DNA of 64,000 nt from Thalassotalea nanhaiensis (GCF_031583575.1 NZ_CP134146.1:992001-1056000), one strand, 5' to 3'; shown: positions 40,133 to 50,971, numbered from the stretch's first letter. Notes: generated from the sequence alone by a model not told the origin. Translations and numbers: made by a program.

Positions 40133-41479
40133 ATGGCAACAGCACGTGGTGGGTTTAGCTCACGTTTAGGGTTTATTTTAGCTGCGGCAGGCTCTGCGGT
40201 AGGTTTAGGTAATATTTGGGGGTTTCCCACACAAACAGCGAGTAATGGTGGAGCTGCGTTTGTTCTCGTGTATTTAGTACTTGCGTTTAGCTTGGCTTAT
40301 CCTGCTTTTATGGCTGAGCTATTGATTGGTCGTTATGGCCAGGCAAATGCGGTTACGTCATTACAAAAAATGTCACGTAAAGCATGGCAGAAAAAATTTG
40401 CTTTTATTGTGGGTTTTGGCGGCATCATCTGTGCTGCATTGATATTGAGCTTTTACGGCATTATTGCCGGCTGGATGATGTCTTATGCGGTCGAACCGGT
40501 TGCGCAACTCGCTGGTTTGCAACAAGCTGCTGACTGGGTTATCACGCAAAACAATGTACGGAACATTCTATTTACTGCTCTATTTATGTTTTTGACGGTA
40601 TTTATCATTCGTAAAGGTGTGGAAGACGGTATCGAAAAGTGGTCAAAAAGATTAATGCCGCTGTTGATAGGGTTACTCATCATCCTTATCTTATATGTGA
40701 TGACTTTAAATGGGGCATCAGAAGGACTACAAGCTTACTTAAACCCTGACTTAGGGCGAGTTTTTCACCCAGACCTTTTGGTCAGTGCTCTTGGACAAGC
40801 GTTCTTTTCACTTTCTTTAGGTACCAGTGTCATGGTTATTTATGGCTCTTATATTTCTAAAAAAGAGAATTTAGTGACTTTAGGCGCCCAGGTTACCTTA
40901 ATTGATGTTTCAATTGCATTCTTAGCGGGCTTATTAATTATTCCTGCTATGTATGTAGCTCAACACCAAGGTGTTGCCATATTCGCTGCCGATGGTTCGC
41001 TTATTGCGGGACCTAGTATGGTGTTTACTGTTTTACCAGCATTATTCGATGGCATGGGGGCGATGGGCTTATTTGTTGCTTTCGCATTTTTTGTATTAAT
41101 GAGTGTAGCAGCGCTTACGTCATCTATATCTATGTTGGAAGGGCCTGTTTCTTATGCGGTTGAACGCCACGATATGCAACGTTCAAAAGCAACTACCCTG
41201 ATCAGCATTATTATATTCTTTATCAGTGTACTTATTATTTTTAATCTAGATTTCATGCTCGATTTTGTTGCTATGCTGGCAACGGAATATGGGCAGCCAA
41301 TTATTGCGATGTTATGTTGCGTTTTTGTTGGTTGGATATGGAGTAGAAAAGAAATATTGGATGAAATAAAACAAGGTAATGAGCAAGTAGAACATGGCCT
41401 GTTTTGGAAAATTTGGCCTTGGTACACCAAGTTTGTGTGCCCTGTTGCCATTGCAACTGTGTTTATTCATTCATTGTAA
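40133..41479 (+). CDS. Sodium-dependent transporter, NSS/SNF family
   Basis: Inner-membrane Na+-coupled symporter, probably for an amino acid; substrate cannot be read. The 448 residues form about eleven membrane helices. The first helix holds the sodium/substrate-site signature GFILAAAGSAVGLGNIWGFP (13-32), and GRYGQANAV follows. An unwound helix 6 equivalent is seen in SALGQAFFSLSLGTSVMVIY. The shorter eleven-helix form is typical of bacterial members such as MhsT and TnaT. It has its own terminator and no metabolic neighbours. Confidence 0.9.
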   Translation: MATARGGFSSRLGFILAAAGSAVGLGNIWGFPTQTASNGGAAFVLVYLVLAFSLAYPAFMAELLIGRYGQANAVTSLQKMSRKAWQKKFAFIVGFGGIICAALILSFYGIIAGWMMSYAVEPVAQLAGLQQAADWVITQNNVRNILFTALFMFLTVFIIRKGVEDGIEKWSKRLMPLLIGLLIILILYVMTLNGASEGLQAYLNPDLGRVFHPDLLVSALGQAFFSLSLGTSVMVIYGSYISKKENLVTLGAQVTLIDVSIAFLAGLLIIPAMYVAQHQGVAIFAADGSLIAGPSMVFTVLPALFDGMGAMGLFVAFAFFVLMSVAALTSSISMLEGPVSYAVERHDMQRSKATTLISIIIFFISVLIIFNLDFMLDFVAMLATEYGQPIIAMLCCVFVGWIWSRKEILDEIKQGNEQVEHGLFWKIWPWYTKFVCPVAIATVFIHSL

Positions 41480-41550
41480 GTATTCAAGCAAAAACCTAAT
41501 AGCAATTTCATTAAAAATGAACTGTTAATTAGTTAAGTTGATATAACACA

Positions 41551-41580
41551 CAAACCGCAGAAATGCGGTTTGTTCGTTTT
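41551..41580 (+). terminator. Intrinsic terminator of the transporter gene
   Basis: CAAACCGC (41551-41558) pairs with GCGGTTTG (41565-41572) around AGAAAT, followed by TTCGTTTTT. It lies about 70 bases after the stop codon. Confidence 0.85.
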
Positions 41581-41677
41581 TGCTTCATATAAACTTTAGA
41601 TATAAAGAAAAACCATAATTTTTCAGACGGCTGATAAATTTAAAAATGATTTGAATAAGCTGAGTAAAGAAAAGAAG

Positions 41678-41753
41678 TGGCAGGGGTGGAGAGATTCGAA
41701 CTCCCAACATTCGGATTTGGAATCCGACGTTCTGCCATTGGAACTACACCCCT
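41678..41753 (-). tRNA. tRNA-Trp (CCA)
   Basis: A 76-nt tRNA on the minus strand with acceptor AGGGGTG/CACCCCT, anticodon loop TTCCAAA closed by TCGGA/TCCGA giving anticodon CCA, GTTCGAA T-loop and encoded GCCA end. Overall it closely resembles E. coli tRNA-Trp. Confidence 0.96.
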
Positions 41754-41766
41754 GCAATGGCTTTGC

Positions 41767-41794
41767 ATTATACTTATCGTTTATTCACTGTAAA
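41767..41794 (-). promoter_or_regulatory. Promoter of tRNA-Trp
   Basis: On the minus strand TTTACA (41794-41789), 16-base spacer and a perfect TATAAT (41772-41767), about 14 bases before the tRNA 5' end. In the rest of the 618-base gap between the transporter and the small ORF (41480-42097), apart from the terminator and tRNA, I see only AT-rich sequence. Confidence 0.8.
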
Positions 41795-42097
41795 GAGATA
41801 ATTTAATAAAACTGTTCAACCGACTAATAATTCACCAGCTTCAACTCAGCGAGACAACTACATAACAAAATAGCAGTGATGTGTTATTAGGTAAGGACTA
41901 ATAATTTAACCCTTTGGCTATGAAATTATTGTCACCCAATTAGATGTTAAAAAAATGTAACAAAAAATTTGATAATAATATTTTTACAAACTAGTATGAA
42001 TGCTTAACAATAAAAAAGTGTTAAGTCTGCTTAAATCAGAGCATTAAAAATTGAGCTATATGAAACACTGAAAAAATTACTTAAAAGGAGTTTAAGT

Positions 42098-42277
42098 ATG
42101 AATTTTTTGAAATTCTTATCTGCCATTACTGGCTTAAAAAAACAGCAACCCAATAATAAGGTCCAGGTTGATATTAACTATGTTCAATCACATGCCAAGC
42201 CGGGGAGTTTCTTTGGCCAAACCATGGATACTACCGAGAAAGACTGCGAATCCAGTGAATCTAATGTAAATAACTGA
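42098..42277 (+). CDS. Small protein of unknown function (59 residues)
   Basis: A short frame with a near-perfect ribosome binding site, AAGGAG eight bases before ATG 42098, encodes 59 residues starting MNFLKFLSAITGLKKQQP. The first 13 residues are hydrophobic and could be a short amphipathic anchor. The rest is polar, with VDINYVQSHAKPGSFFGQTM in the middle and an acidic, asparagine-rich end. No cleavable signal peptide or known motif is recognised. It lies 133 bases before queA, with an AT-rich upstream region that could hold a promoter. The strong ribosome binding site and the absence of a competing frame support it as a gene. Confidence 0.62.
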   Translation: MNFLKFLSAITGLKKQQPNNKVQVDINYVQSHAKPGSFFGQTMDTTEKDCESSESNVNN

Positions 42278-42410
42278 TTTTAATTTTATTCAGCTATTTT
42301 TTATTTTGTTATTAATCACTTCAATGTGCAGGAAATCCACATTTTCCTTGCTATTATCAGACCTCAGCACTAAAATTACGCGTTTTATTTTTATCTAACT
42401 AGTGCTGAAT

Positions 42411-43451
42411 ATGAAAGTTTCTGACTTTTCCTTTGAATTACCTGACGAGCTGATTGCCCGTTACCCGCAAGCTGAACGTTCTGCCAGCCGATTAATGTCG
42501 GTTGATGGCGGCAATGGCGATATTGAGCACCATAAATTTAATCAAATTATTGATAAATTAGAGCCCGGCGACTTGTTGGTTTTCAACAACACTAGAGTAA
42601 TACCTGCTCGTGTCTACGGTGTTAAATCTACCGGCGGAAAAATAGAAGTGCTAGTCGAACGAGTATTAGATCAACACCGTGTTTTAGCTCATGTCAAAGC
42701 CAGTAAGTCACTTAAAGTTGGCAATGAAGTTTTATTAGAAGGTAAAGTGAATGCGACAATGGTTGCTCGTCATGACGCTTTATTTGAATTAGAGTTTCAT
42801 GGTGAACAAACGGTATTGGAAGTATTGGAAGATATTGGCCACATGCCATTACCTCCTTATATAGATCGTCCAGATGAAAATTCAGACCGAGAACGCTATC
42901 AAACAGTTTATAACGAAAAACCTGGTGCTGTTGCGGCACCAACTGCAGGGCTGCACTTTGAAAATGAATTACTTGAGCAGATTAAGGCGAAAGGTGTAAA
43001 CCTAGCCTTTGTCACCTTGCATGTTGGCGCAGGTACTTTTCAACCAGTAAAAGTTGATAATATTGCTGATCATGTGATGCATTCAGAATACGTAGAAGTT
43101 AGTAGTGACGTTATGGCTCAAGTACAAGCAACTAAGTCTGCTGGCAAACGAGTTATTGCGGTAGGTACTACTTCTGTGCGCTCTCTAGAAAGCGCGGCTC
43201 AACATGCATTAACAAATGACCAACCACTTGGCGAGTTTTATGGTGACACCGACATATTTATTACGCCTGGATATAAGTTCCAACTCATTGATGCATTAAT
43301 CACTAATTTTCACTTATCAGAGTCAACATTATTAATGCTTGTCAGTTCATTCTCTGGTTATGAACATATGATGAATGCCTATAAAGTGGCAATAGAAGAA
43401 AAATATAGATTTTTTAGTTATGGCGACGCAATGTTTTTAACAAGACAGTAA
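42411..43451 (+). CDS. queA: tRNA preQ1(34) S-adenosylmethionine ribosyltransferase-isomerase
   Basis: Adds the epoxycyclopentane group from SAM to preQ1 at tRNA position 34, the penultimate queuosine step. The 346 residues begin [18 protein letters not shown] and include [44 protein letters not shown] and [17 protein letters not shown], all family blocks. A GTG at 42402 would add three residues; ATG 42411 matches the family start. It is followed by tgt, the preceding enzyme in the same pathway, as in E. coli. Confidence 0.97.
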   Translation: MKVSDFSFELPDELIARYPQAERSASRLMSVDGGNGDIEHHKFNQIIDKLEPGDLLVFNNTRVIPARVYGVKSTGGKIEVLVERVLDQHRVLAHVKASKSLKVGNEVLLEGKVNATMVARHDALFELEFHGEQTVLEVLEDIGHMPLPPYIDRPDENSDRERYQTVYNEKPGAVAAPTAGLHFENELLEQIKAKGVNLAFVTLHVGAGTFQPVKVDNIADHVMHSEYVEVSSDVMAQVQATKSAGKRVIAVGTTSVRSLESAAQHALTNDQPLGEFYGDTDIFITPGYKFQLIDALITNFHLSESTLLMLVSSFSGYEHMMNAYKVAIEEKYRFFSYGDAMFLTRQ

Positions 43452-43534
43452 GCTAAAAAACGAATAATGAGACTATTCTTATTATTGGTGCTGTAACATC
43501 AACAAAACCTGTGGCCTGTTTCGCTACATGGTAA

Positions 43535-44680
<1,146 letters not shown>

Positions 44681-44741
44681 AAACAAAATTTTTTGTGATT
44701 TTTCAAATTTTTAAATTTTAAATTAGTAGTAAGAGGATTTT

Positions 44742-45074
44742 ATGGACTTTTTAATTAGTAAAGCTTATGCGGCAGATGCACCACAACAAGGTGGCGGCTT
44801 TGAAATGTTAATCATGTTATTAGTATTTGGTGTAGTGTTTTATTTCATGATTTACCGTCCACAAGCTAAGCGTGTTAAAGAGCACAAAGGCCTAATGGAA
44901 GCATTATCTAAAGGTGATGAAGTATTAACTCAAGGCGGTGTTGTTGGTAAAATCGTTAAAGTTTCTGCTGAAAAAGATTTCATTGTAGTTAATGTTGCTG
45001 AAGGTACTGAATTAACAGTACAAAAAGGTGCGATTACTGCTGTATTACCAAAAGGGACTATGAAGTCTCTATAA
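44742..45074 (+). CDS. yajC: Preprotein translocase subunit YajC
   Basis: Small inner-membrane partner of SecDF. The 110 residues contain one membrane segment (about 20-39, MLIMLLVFGVVFYFMIYRPQ) followed by the conserved KRVKEHKGLMEALSKGDEVL and a small beta-rich cytoplasmic domain with TQGGVVGKIVKV. It is followed by secD after nine bases and is clearly part of the same operon. Confidence 0.95.
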   Translation: MDFLISKAYAADAPQQGGGFEMLIMLLVFGVVFYFMIYRPQAKRVKEHKGLMEALSKGDEVLTQGGVVGKIVKVSAEKDFIVVNVAEGTELTVQKGAITAVLPKGTMKSL

Positions 45075-45083
45075 GGACTTGTT

Positions 45084-46934
45084 GTGTTAAACAAATATCC
45101 ATTATGGAAAACATTAATGGTGGTGTTTATTGTCGCCATTGGTGCTTTATACGCGTTACCAAATTATTATGGTGAAGATCCTGCGGTACAAATTTCGGGA
45201 ACGAAAGGTGTGCAAGCTGATCTATCTACACTTGATGCGGTAAAAGATACATTAGCGCAAGCTAATATTACTTATCAAAGCGCAGCGCTGAAGAACGGTC
45301 AAGTATTGGTACGTTTTTCTGACTATAAAACGCAGCAAACGGCAAACGAATCATTATCGACTAGTTTAGGTGATAAGTATTCAGTCGCATTAAACCTAAC
45401 GCCGGCTACCCCAGAGTGGCTTGCCAGTTTAGGTGGCGTACCAATGAAACTTGGTTTGGATTTAAGTGGTGGTGTTCACTTCCTTATGGAAGTAGACATG
45501 AAAACTGCGATGGGCCGAGCACAAGAAAATATGATTGGTGATTTTCGTACTAACTTGCGTAGTGAGAAAATCCGTTACCGTAGCGTAAAAGAGTCGGGCA
45601 ATGGCGTTGAAGTTATCTTTCGTAATGTTGATGACTTAGCAAGTGCAGAATCACTGTTGAAGCGTACCTACGGCGATTACTTGTTTGTTGATAATGAAGA
45701 TAAATTATCTTTAAAAATCACCATGACAGACGCAAAGCTTAAAGAAACCCGCGAATATGCGTTACAGCAAAATATTACCATTATTCGTAACCGTGTTAAC
45801 GAACTAGGTGTGGCAGAGCCATTAGTACAACGTCAAGGTGCTAAGCATATTGTTGTTGAATTACCTGGTGTACAAGACACCGCGAGAGCGAAAGAGATTT
45901 TAGGCGCTACTGCGACACTACAATTTCATATGGTCGATCAAGAACACGACCTTCGTGCTGCAGTGAATGGTCGCGTACCTCCTGGTTCTTTCTTAGTTAA
46001 TGACCAAAATGGTCAACCGCAACTATTGAAAAAACGCATTATGTTACGTGGTGAGCACATTATTGGCGCTGCACCGTCAAGAGATCAGCAAACTAGTCGT
46101 CCACAAGTGAGCATCGATCTTGATAGCAAAGGTGGTAGCATTTTCTCTAATGCAACTAAAGATAATATTGGTAAGCCAATGGCAACCGTATTTATTGAAA
46201 GTAAAGCAACAGGTGAGAAAAATCCAGATGGCAGCTTGAAGTTTACTCAACAACAAGAAGTTATCAGTGTTGCGACTATTCAAGCTCGTCTAGGTAGTAA
46301 GTTTGTTATTACTGGTCAAGAGTCTCCTGCTGAATCACAAAATTTAGCATTATTACTTCGCGCCGGTGCTCTTATCGCACCTATTGCGATAGTAGAAGAG
46401 CGAACGGTTGGTCCATCACTTGGTGCTGAAAACGTTCAATTAGGTATGCAAGCTATTCTTTGGGGATTTGCTTTAGTACTAATATTTATGATGGTTTATT
46501 ATCGTAAATTTGGTGTTGTTGCCAACCTTGCCTTAGCTGCTAACTTAGTACTTATTGTTGGTATTATGTCACTTATTCCTGGCGCGACTTTAACGCTTCC
46601 TGGTATGGCTGGTATTGTACTTACTGTTGGTATGGCAGTTGATGCTAACGTGCTTATATTTGAACGTATTCGTGAAGAATTACGCAGCGGTAAGACGCCT
46701 CAACAGTCAATTCATCATGGTTATGACTCAGCGTTCTCAACTATCATCGATGCAAATATTACTACCTTGATTGCAGCACTTATTTTGTTTGCTGTTGGCA
46801 CCGGTCCTATAAAAGGGTTCGCCGTTACCTTATCAATCGGTATTATTACTTCAATGTTTACTTCTATTATTGGTACCCGTGCAGTTGTAAATGCACTTTG
46901 GGGTGGCAAAAAAATAGATAAACTTTCTATTTAG
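45084..46934 (+). CDS. secD: Protein translocase subunit SecD
   Basis: RND-family membrane protein that, with SecF, uses the proton gradient to help pull exported proteins out of the Sec channel. The 616 residues have an N-terminal membrane helix (about 9-27), the large periplasmic P1 domain, signature [15 protein letters not shown], and five further C-terminal helices. The conserved [18 protein letters not shown] and [19 protein letters not shown] segments are in the C-terminal half. Translation starts at GTG 45084 with AAGGA six bases upstream. secF follows after 14 bases. Confidence 0.97.
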   Translation: MLNKYPLWKTLMVVFIVAIGALYALPNYYGEDPAVQISGTKGVQADLSTLDAVKDTLAQANITYQSAALKNGQVLVRFSDYKTQQTANESLSTSLGDKYSVALNLTPATPEWLASLGGVPMKLGLDLSGGVHFLMEVDMKTAMGRAQENMIGDFRTNLRSEKIRYRSVKESGNGVEVIFRNVDDLASAESLLKRTYGDYLFVDNEDKLSLKITMTDAKLKETREYALQQNITIIRNRVNELGVAEPLVQRQGAKHIVVELPGVQDTARAKEILGATATLQFHMVDQEHDLRAAVNGRVPPGSFLVNDQNGQPQLLKKRIMLRGEHIIGAAPSRDQQTSRPQVSIDLDSKGGSIFSNATKDNIGKPMATVFIESKATGEKNPDGSLKFTQQQEVISVATIQARLGSKFVITGQESPAESQNLALLLRAGALIAPIAIVEERTVGPSLGAENVQLGMQAILWGFALVLIFMMVYYRKFGVVANLALAANLVLIVGIMSLIPGATLTLPGMAGIVLTVGMAVDANVLIFERIREELRSGKTPQQSIHHGYDSAFSTIIDANITTLIAALILFAVGTGPIKGFAVTLSIGIITSMFTSIIGTRAVVNALWGGKKIDKLSI

Positions 46935-46948
46935 GCTAGGACGATATA

Positions 46949-47896
46949 ATGCAAATCTTAAAACTTAAAGAAACCGTAGCCTTCATGTCGTACCGAAAGC
47001 TAGCTTCTATATTTAGTATCATTTTAATCATTGCCTCGCTAACGTCATTAGCAACCAATAAGCTTAATTGGGGCCTTGATTTTACTGGTGGTACCTTACT
47101 AGAGATTGGTTTTGATCAACCTGCCGATTTAGGTAAAATTCGCACCGTTTTGGAAACGGGTGGGTTTGATGATGCGGTTGTGCAATTATTTGGTAACCCA
47201 AATGATGTACTTATTCGTCTAGGTCAACGCGAAAACCTAAAAGCCGAAATGTTAGGCAACCAAATATTAGGTGTACTTGAACAAGGCACAGGTCAAACTA
47301 TTGATATGCGCCGTATTGAATTTGTTGGTGCAAATGTAGGTGATGAGCTAACAGAGCAAGGTGGACTTGCGATGTTAACAGCGTTGATATGTATTTTAGT
47401 GTATGTTGCTTTTCGTTTTGAATGGCGCTTCGCACTAGGTTCTGTAACGGCCCTAGCTCATGATGTTATTTTAACGTTAGGCTTATTTTCATTCTTGGGT
47501 TTAGAGTTCGATTTAACCGTTTTAGCGGCAATACTTGCGGTAATTGGTTATTCACTAAATGATACGATTGTTGTTTCTGACCGTATTCGTGAAAACTTCA
47601 GAAAAGTGCGTAAAGGTACACCTGAAGAAATCATCAATATATCTTTAACTCAAACGTTAAGCCGTACAATGATCACGTCACTAACAACATTTTTAGTATT
47701 GCTTGCCTTATTCTTTAAAGGCGGGGCACTAATTCACGGTTTTTCAACCGCATTGTTGTTTGGTATCGTTGTAGGTACATACTCATCTATCTATGTAGCT
47801 TCTACTGTTGCATTGGGGTTAGGTATTTCGAAAGAAGACTTAATTCCTGAAGTGATTGAAAAAGAAGGTGCTGATCAAGAAGAGCTACGTATGTAA
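46949..47896 (+). CDS. secF: Protein translocase subunit SecF
   Basis: Second RND subunit of the SecDF complex. The 315 residues have an N-terminal membrane helix, the signature LNWGLDFTGGTLLEIGF, a periplasmic domain and five C-terminal helices with YSLNDTIVVSDRIRENFRK, the SecF counterpart of the SecD motif. It ends the queA-tgt-yajC-secD-secF cluster. A strong terminator follows, and then the longest CsrA-site-like hairpin array of the window. Confidence 0.97.
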   Translation: MQILKLKETVAFMSYRKLASIFSIILIIASLTSLATNKLNWGLDFTGGTLLEIGFDQPADLGKIRTVLETGGFDDAVVQLFGNPNDVLIRLGQRENLKAEMLGNQILGVLEQGTGQTIDMRRIEFVGANVGDELTEQGGLAMLTALICILVYVAFRFEWRFALGSVTALAHDVILTLGLFSFLGLEFDLTVLAAILAVIGYSLNDTIVVSDRIRENFRKVRKGTPEEIINISLTQTLSRTMITSLTTFLVLLALFFKGGALIHGFSTALLFGIVVGTYSSIYVASTVALGLGISKEDLIPEVIEKEGADQEELRM

Positions 47897-47920
47897 GCGC
47901 ATCTAGAAAACATAAAAAGA

Positions 47921-47944
47921 AACCAGGCATGTCCTGGTTTTTTT
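47921..47944 (+). terminator. Intrinsic terminator of the secDF operon
   Basis: AACCAGG (47921-47927) pairs with CCTGGTT (47933-47939) around CATGT, with a T tract to 47944. The repeat array begins one or two bases later. Confidence 0.9.
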
Positions 47945-47945
47945 A

Positions 47946-48206
47946 TTTCAGGGATGAAATAACTTAGAATTGCCATGGATGGCATAAATTCTGTTATCAG
48001 GGATGAAATAACTTAGAATTGCCATGGATGGCATAAATTCTGTTATCAGGGATGAAATAACTTAGAATTGCCATGGATGGCATAAATTCTGTTATCAGGG
48101 ATGAAATAACTTAGCATTGCCATGGATGGCTTAAATTCTGTTATCAGGGATGAAATAACTTAGAATTTCCATGGATGGCTCAAATTCTGTTATAAGGGAT
48201 GAAGTG
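47946..48206 (+). repeat. Terminator-linked tandem hairpin array after secF (49 bp unit, five copies)
   Basis: Five complete 49 bp units and a partial sixth. The CAGGGATG motif recurs at 47949, 47998, 48047, 48096 and 48145, with AAGGGATG at 48194. Each unit also has GCCATGGATGGC or a close variant, enclosed by AGAATT/AAATTCT arms. In units 1-3 the copies are identical; units 4 and 5 carry point changes. There are ten CANGGANG motifs. The array reads in the sense direction of secF, and the first unit has a TTTC-AGGGAT-GAAA hairpin. The 69 bases from here to the cobA end show nothing recognisable. Confidence 0.92.
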
Positions 48207-48275
48207 TGCGAGAACAAGAAACGGCCACACATTGTTCCCTTGGTTGGTCCTAATTTATTAGGACGTAATGTAAAC

Positions 48276-49127
48276 CTATCCCAATTCAGAAAGAGTTTGG
48301 ATAACGTTATTCTTAGGTGCGAAGAATGCAGGCTGCTCGGCATCGTTTACATCTGCTAATGCTTGTTGGTTTATGGCATTAACCACATCGCCTATGACTA
48401 ATAAACTTGGTGGTTTGATCTCGTTAGTCGCAACTGTATTGGGTAATTTATTTAAGGTTGTGCGCCAAACTTGCTGATCGTTTTGAGTGCCTTTGCGAAT
48501 TATTGCAACTGGAGTTTGCTCATCTCTACCATGAGCTATTAATTGCTGAGAAATAGTTGTCGCACTTTTTACTCCCATATAAAAAACGAGAGTTTGCGTT
48601 TTATCTGCGTAATTGCTCCAAGGTAGGGATAACTCACCATCATGGCTAAAATGACCAGTAATAAAACTACAACTGTGTGCAACATCACGATGAGTTAATG
48701 GAATTCCTGCATAAGTCGTTGCGCCTGAAGCTGATGTAATCCCCGGAATGACATGGCTAGCAATGCCATGCTCTAATAGGTAGTTTACTTCTTCAGAGCC
48801 ACGACCAAAAATAAAACTATCTCCACCTTTTAAACGAACAACTTTTTTACCTTTTTGTGCCCACTCAACGATTGTGTCATTAATCTTTTCTTGGGTAACG
48901 CAATGTTTATGAATCGCTTTACCCACATATATTCTGCGACAAGTTTGAGGTGTTAACATCAAAATTTCATTACTTACTAGCCGGTCATATATTACAACCT
49001 CGGCATTTTGTATAAAACGTAATGCTTTAAGTGTTAGCAATTCGGCATCTCCAGGCCCCGCGCCAATTAAGGCTACTTCGCCAGCGGAAAATTTTGATTT
49101 ACTATTTATGTTGCTAAGAATATTCAT
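48276..49127 (-). CDS. cobA: Uroporphyrinogen-III C-methyltransferase
   Basis: SAM-dependent enzyme that methylates uroporphyrinogen III twice to give precorrin-2, the branch point to siroheme and cobalamin. The 283-residue stand-alone form (not the CysG fusion) has GAGPGDAELLTLKALRFIQ, YDRLVS, VRLKGGDSFIFGRG with the SAM-binding GGD, and PGITSASGATTYAGIPLTHR. C-terminal residues after about 255 are unlike the core and probably disordered. It is convergent with secF and divergent from the M24 peptidase gene (226-base gap). Siroheme for sulfite reductase is a likely role, given no other cobalamin genes in view. Confidence 0.92.
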   Translation of the reverse strand: MNILSNINSKSKFSAGEVALIGAGPGDAELLTLKALRFIQNAEVVIYDRLVSNEILMLTPQTCRRIYVGKAIHKHCVTQEKINDTIVEWAQKGKKVVRLKGGDSFIFGRGSEEVNYLLEHGIASHVIPGITSASGATTYAGIPLTHRDVAHSCSFITGHFSHDGELSLPWSNYADKTQTLVFYMGVKSATTISQQLIAHGRDEQTPVAIIRKGTQNDQQVWRTTLNKLPNTVATNEIKPPSLLVIGDVVNAINQQALADVNDAEQPAFFAPKNNVIQTLSELG

Positions 49128-49353
49128 GTGAGCCTTTCTCTATCCCATCTCAATTGGGTTATAAGGTACATACTAACGAGTTTTTAATAACATTAAAGTA
49201 TCTAATTGAGATTGTTTATACTAATTAGTTATTAAAAATATCTCATTTTTGATTAATCCTAAATAAATCAACGTTTAAGATTAAAAATAACAACTTGATA
49301 AATCCCTTAAAAGCAATCACGATGATTAGTACCTAACTTGAAAAGATAACTTG

Positions 49354-50700
49354 ATGCAGAAAATTAATTTTTTTAAAAAACTTTATATCTTTACGACATT
49401 AATTTTTGTTAATTCGTTTACAGCTTATGCTGAACAAGATTTAGGCGAAGAATTTAATATCCTATCGATGCAGGAGCGCAGTGAGCTAGTAGACAGGATA
49501 TTGTCTAAGCGAGTAGTGCAGCTTTTACCTCAGCTTATGAGTGAAACTAATATCGATATGTGGATATTAATTTCAAGAGAAAACAATGAGGATGCAGTCT
49601 TAAAAACATTGTTGCCATCAACATGGATGGGAGCTAGACGTAGAACTATTTTAATGTTCACCAGAATGGATGATGGCACCGTTAAAGCTGAAGCCATGTC
49701 TCGATATGATGTGGGTAATGTGTTTAAAAAAGCTTGGGATAAAGAATCTCAGCCGGACCAAATGCTTGCATTAATAGAGCTGATTCAGGCTAGAGATCCA
49801 AACCGTATAGCGTTAAATCAAAGTGCGCACTATGAAATTGCTGATGGTTTAGTTGCCACAGAGAGAGATTTATTATTTTCTTATTTACCTAACAAGTACC
49901 GTGAGCGCATAGTCTCAGGGGAAGATTTAGCGGTAAGTTGGTTAGAAACTCGAATAGTCGAAGAAGTGCAAGCACATCAAGAAATGGTGGCGTTAACAAA
50001 AGCAATAATTAGAAAAGGCTTTTCAAATGCCGTTATACGCCCTCGCAAAACAACTGTAGGTGATTTAGTTTGGTGGTTTAGAGATGAAGTTAGCAAGTTG
50101 GGTTTACAAACTTGGTTCCAGCCAAGTGTACGCTTGCAACGTAAATATAAAAACATGGCCGTAAGTGAAGATCCTGACTTAATCATTTTACCCGGTGACT
50201 TATTGCATGTTGATTTTGGTATTAGCTATTTACGCTTAAATACTGACATTCAACAACATGCTTATGTGCTTAAACCTGAGGAAAAGCGGGCGCCAAAATT
50301 TTTAATTAATGCGCTTAATGTAGGGAATAAATTGCAAGATATTCTGACAAGCAATTTTGAACAAGGGATAAGCGGTAACGAGATATTATCAAAAAGTAGA
50401 GAGCAGGCATTATTAAACGGCATCAAACCAATGATATACAGTCACCCAATAGGTTTTCATGGTCATGCTGCTGGAACTACTATTGGAAAGTGGGATTCAC
50501 AACATGGTGTACCCGGCGAAGGTGATCGCTTACTACGAAATAACACCGCTTATGCGATTGAATTGAATGCGACCGTATACAGTGAAGAGTGGCAAAAAGA
50601 CATTGTCATTATGCTTGAAGAGAACGCTTTGTTCAGTCAGGGCAAAGTTAATTATTTAGCCCCGCGACAGGAAGAGCTAATATTGGTTAATTATAAATAA
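49354..50700 (+). CDS. Exported M24-family metallopeptidase (Xaa-Pro aminopeptidase-like)
   Basis: Probable periplasmic or secreted proline-type aminopeptidase homologue of 448 residues. The N-terminus MQKINFFKKLYIFTTLIFVNS through AYA is a signal peptide (cleavage near residue 26). The creatinase-like N-domain has TNIDMWILISREN. The M24 pita-bread domain keeps the two aspartates in LLHVDFGISYLRLNTDIQ, the histidine in SHPIGFHGHAAG and glutamates in AIELNATVY and in RQEELILV, so a two-metal centre is plausible. ATG 49354 is preferred to the TTG immediately before it. Substrate is not known. It is transcribed alone, divergent from cobA. Confidence 0.85.
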   Translation: MQKINFFKKLYIFTTLIFVNSFTAYAEQDLGEEFNILSMQERSELVDRILSKRVVQLLPQLMSETNIDMWILISRENNEDAVLKTLLPSTWMGARRRTILMFTRMDDGTVKAEAMSRYDVGNVFKKAWDKESQPDQMLALIELIQARDPNRIALNQSAHYEIADGLVATERDLLFSYLPNKYRERIVSGEDLAVSWLETRIVEEVQAHQEMVALTKAIIRKGFSNAVIRPRKTTVGDLVWWFRDEVSKLGLQTWFQPSVRLQRKYKNMAVSEDPDLIILPGDLLHVDFGISYLRLNTDIQQHAYVLKPEEKRAPKFLINALNVGNKLQDILTSNFEQGISGNEILSKSREQALLNGIKPMIYSHPIGFHGHAAGTTIGKWDSQHGVPGEGDRLLRNNTAYAIELNATVYSEEWQKDIVIMLEENALFSQGKVNYLAPRQEELILVNYK

Positions 50701-50730
50701 TAGCTGTTTTAAATATTTGCAAATCGTGGA

Positions 50731-50940
50731 GTTACAAACTTAAAGCGTTTTTCAACATGGATGTTGTGTATGCCGTGAACGCAAGGAAGCATAAGAACGG
50801 TCCATGGCCAAGCCCTCCCTTTGCGCCATCCATTAAGGTTACAAACTTAAAGCCATCCATGGCAGTTTGCATTCCTTCATCCCTGAAGTAAAAACAAAAA
50901 TTGCTCCATGCATTTTTGTCATATAGGCCATCCTTGGCCA
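50731..50940 (-). repeat. Terminator-linked hairpin array after suhB (diverged copies, minus strand)
   Basis: Read on the minus strand directly after the suhB terminator: GGCC-AAGGAT-GGCC; a long stem (ACAAAAAT/ATTTTTGT) with loop ATGGA; CTTC-AGGGAT-GAAG; then CAAACTGCC-ATGGAT-GGC ending in AAGTTTG; followed by degenerate copies to about 50731. Three perfect CANGGANG motifs occur on the minus strand and near matches follow. At the far end CAACATGGATGTTG (50753-50766) presents the motif on the plus strand, the sense strand of the upstream peptidase gene. This is the most degraded of the four arrays. Confidence 0.8.
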
Positions 50941-50971
50941 AAAAAAAAGGCTAAACTCTAAGAGTTTAGCC
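50941..50971 (-). terminator. Intrinsic terminator of suhB
   Basis: GGCTAAACTCT and AGAGTTTAGCC (50949-50971) form an 11 bp inverted repeat; on the minus strand it is followed by eight T residues (50948-50941). It lies about 27 bases after the suhB stop codon. Confidence 0.93.

Noticed and set aside
47946-48206. CRISPR array
   Set aside because: The entire 49 bp unit is repeated with almost no variation, so there are no unique spacers. No cas gene or leader is present, and the array abuts a terminator.
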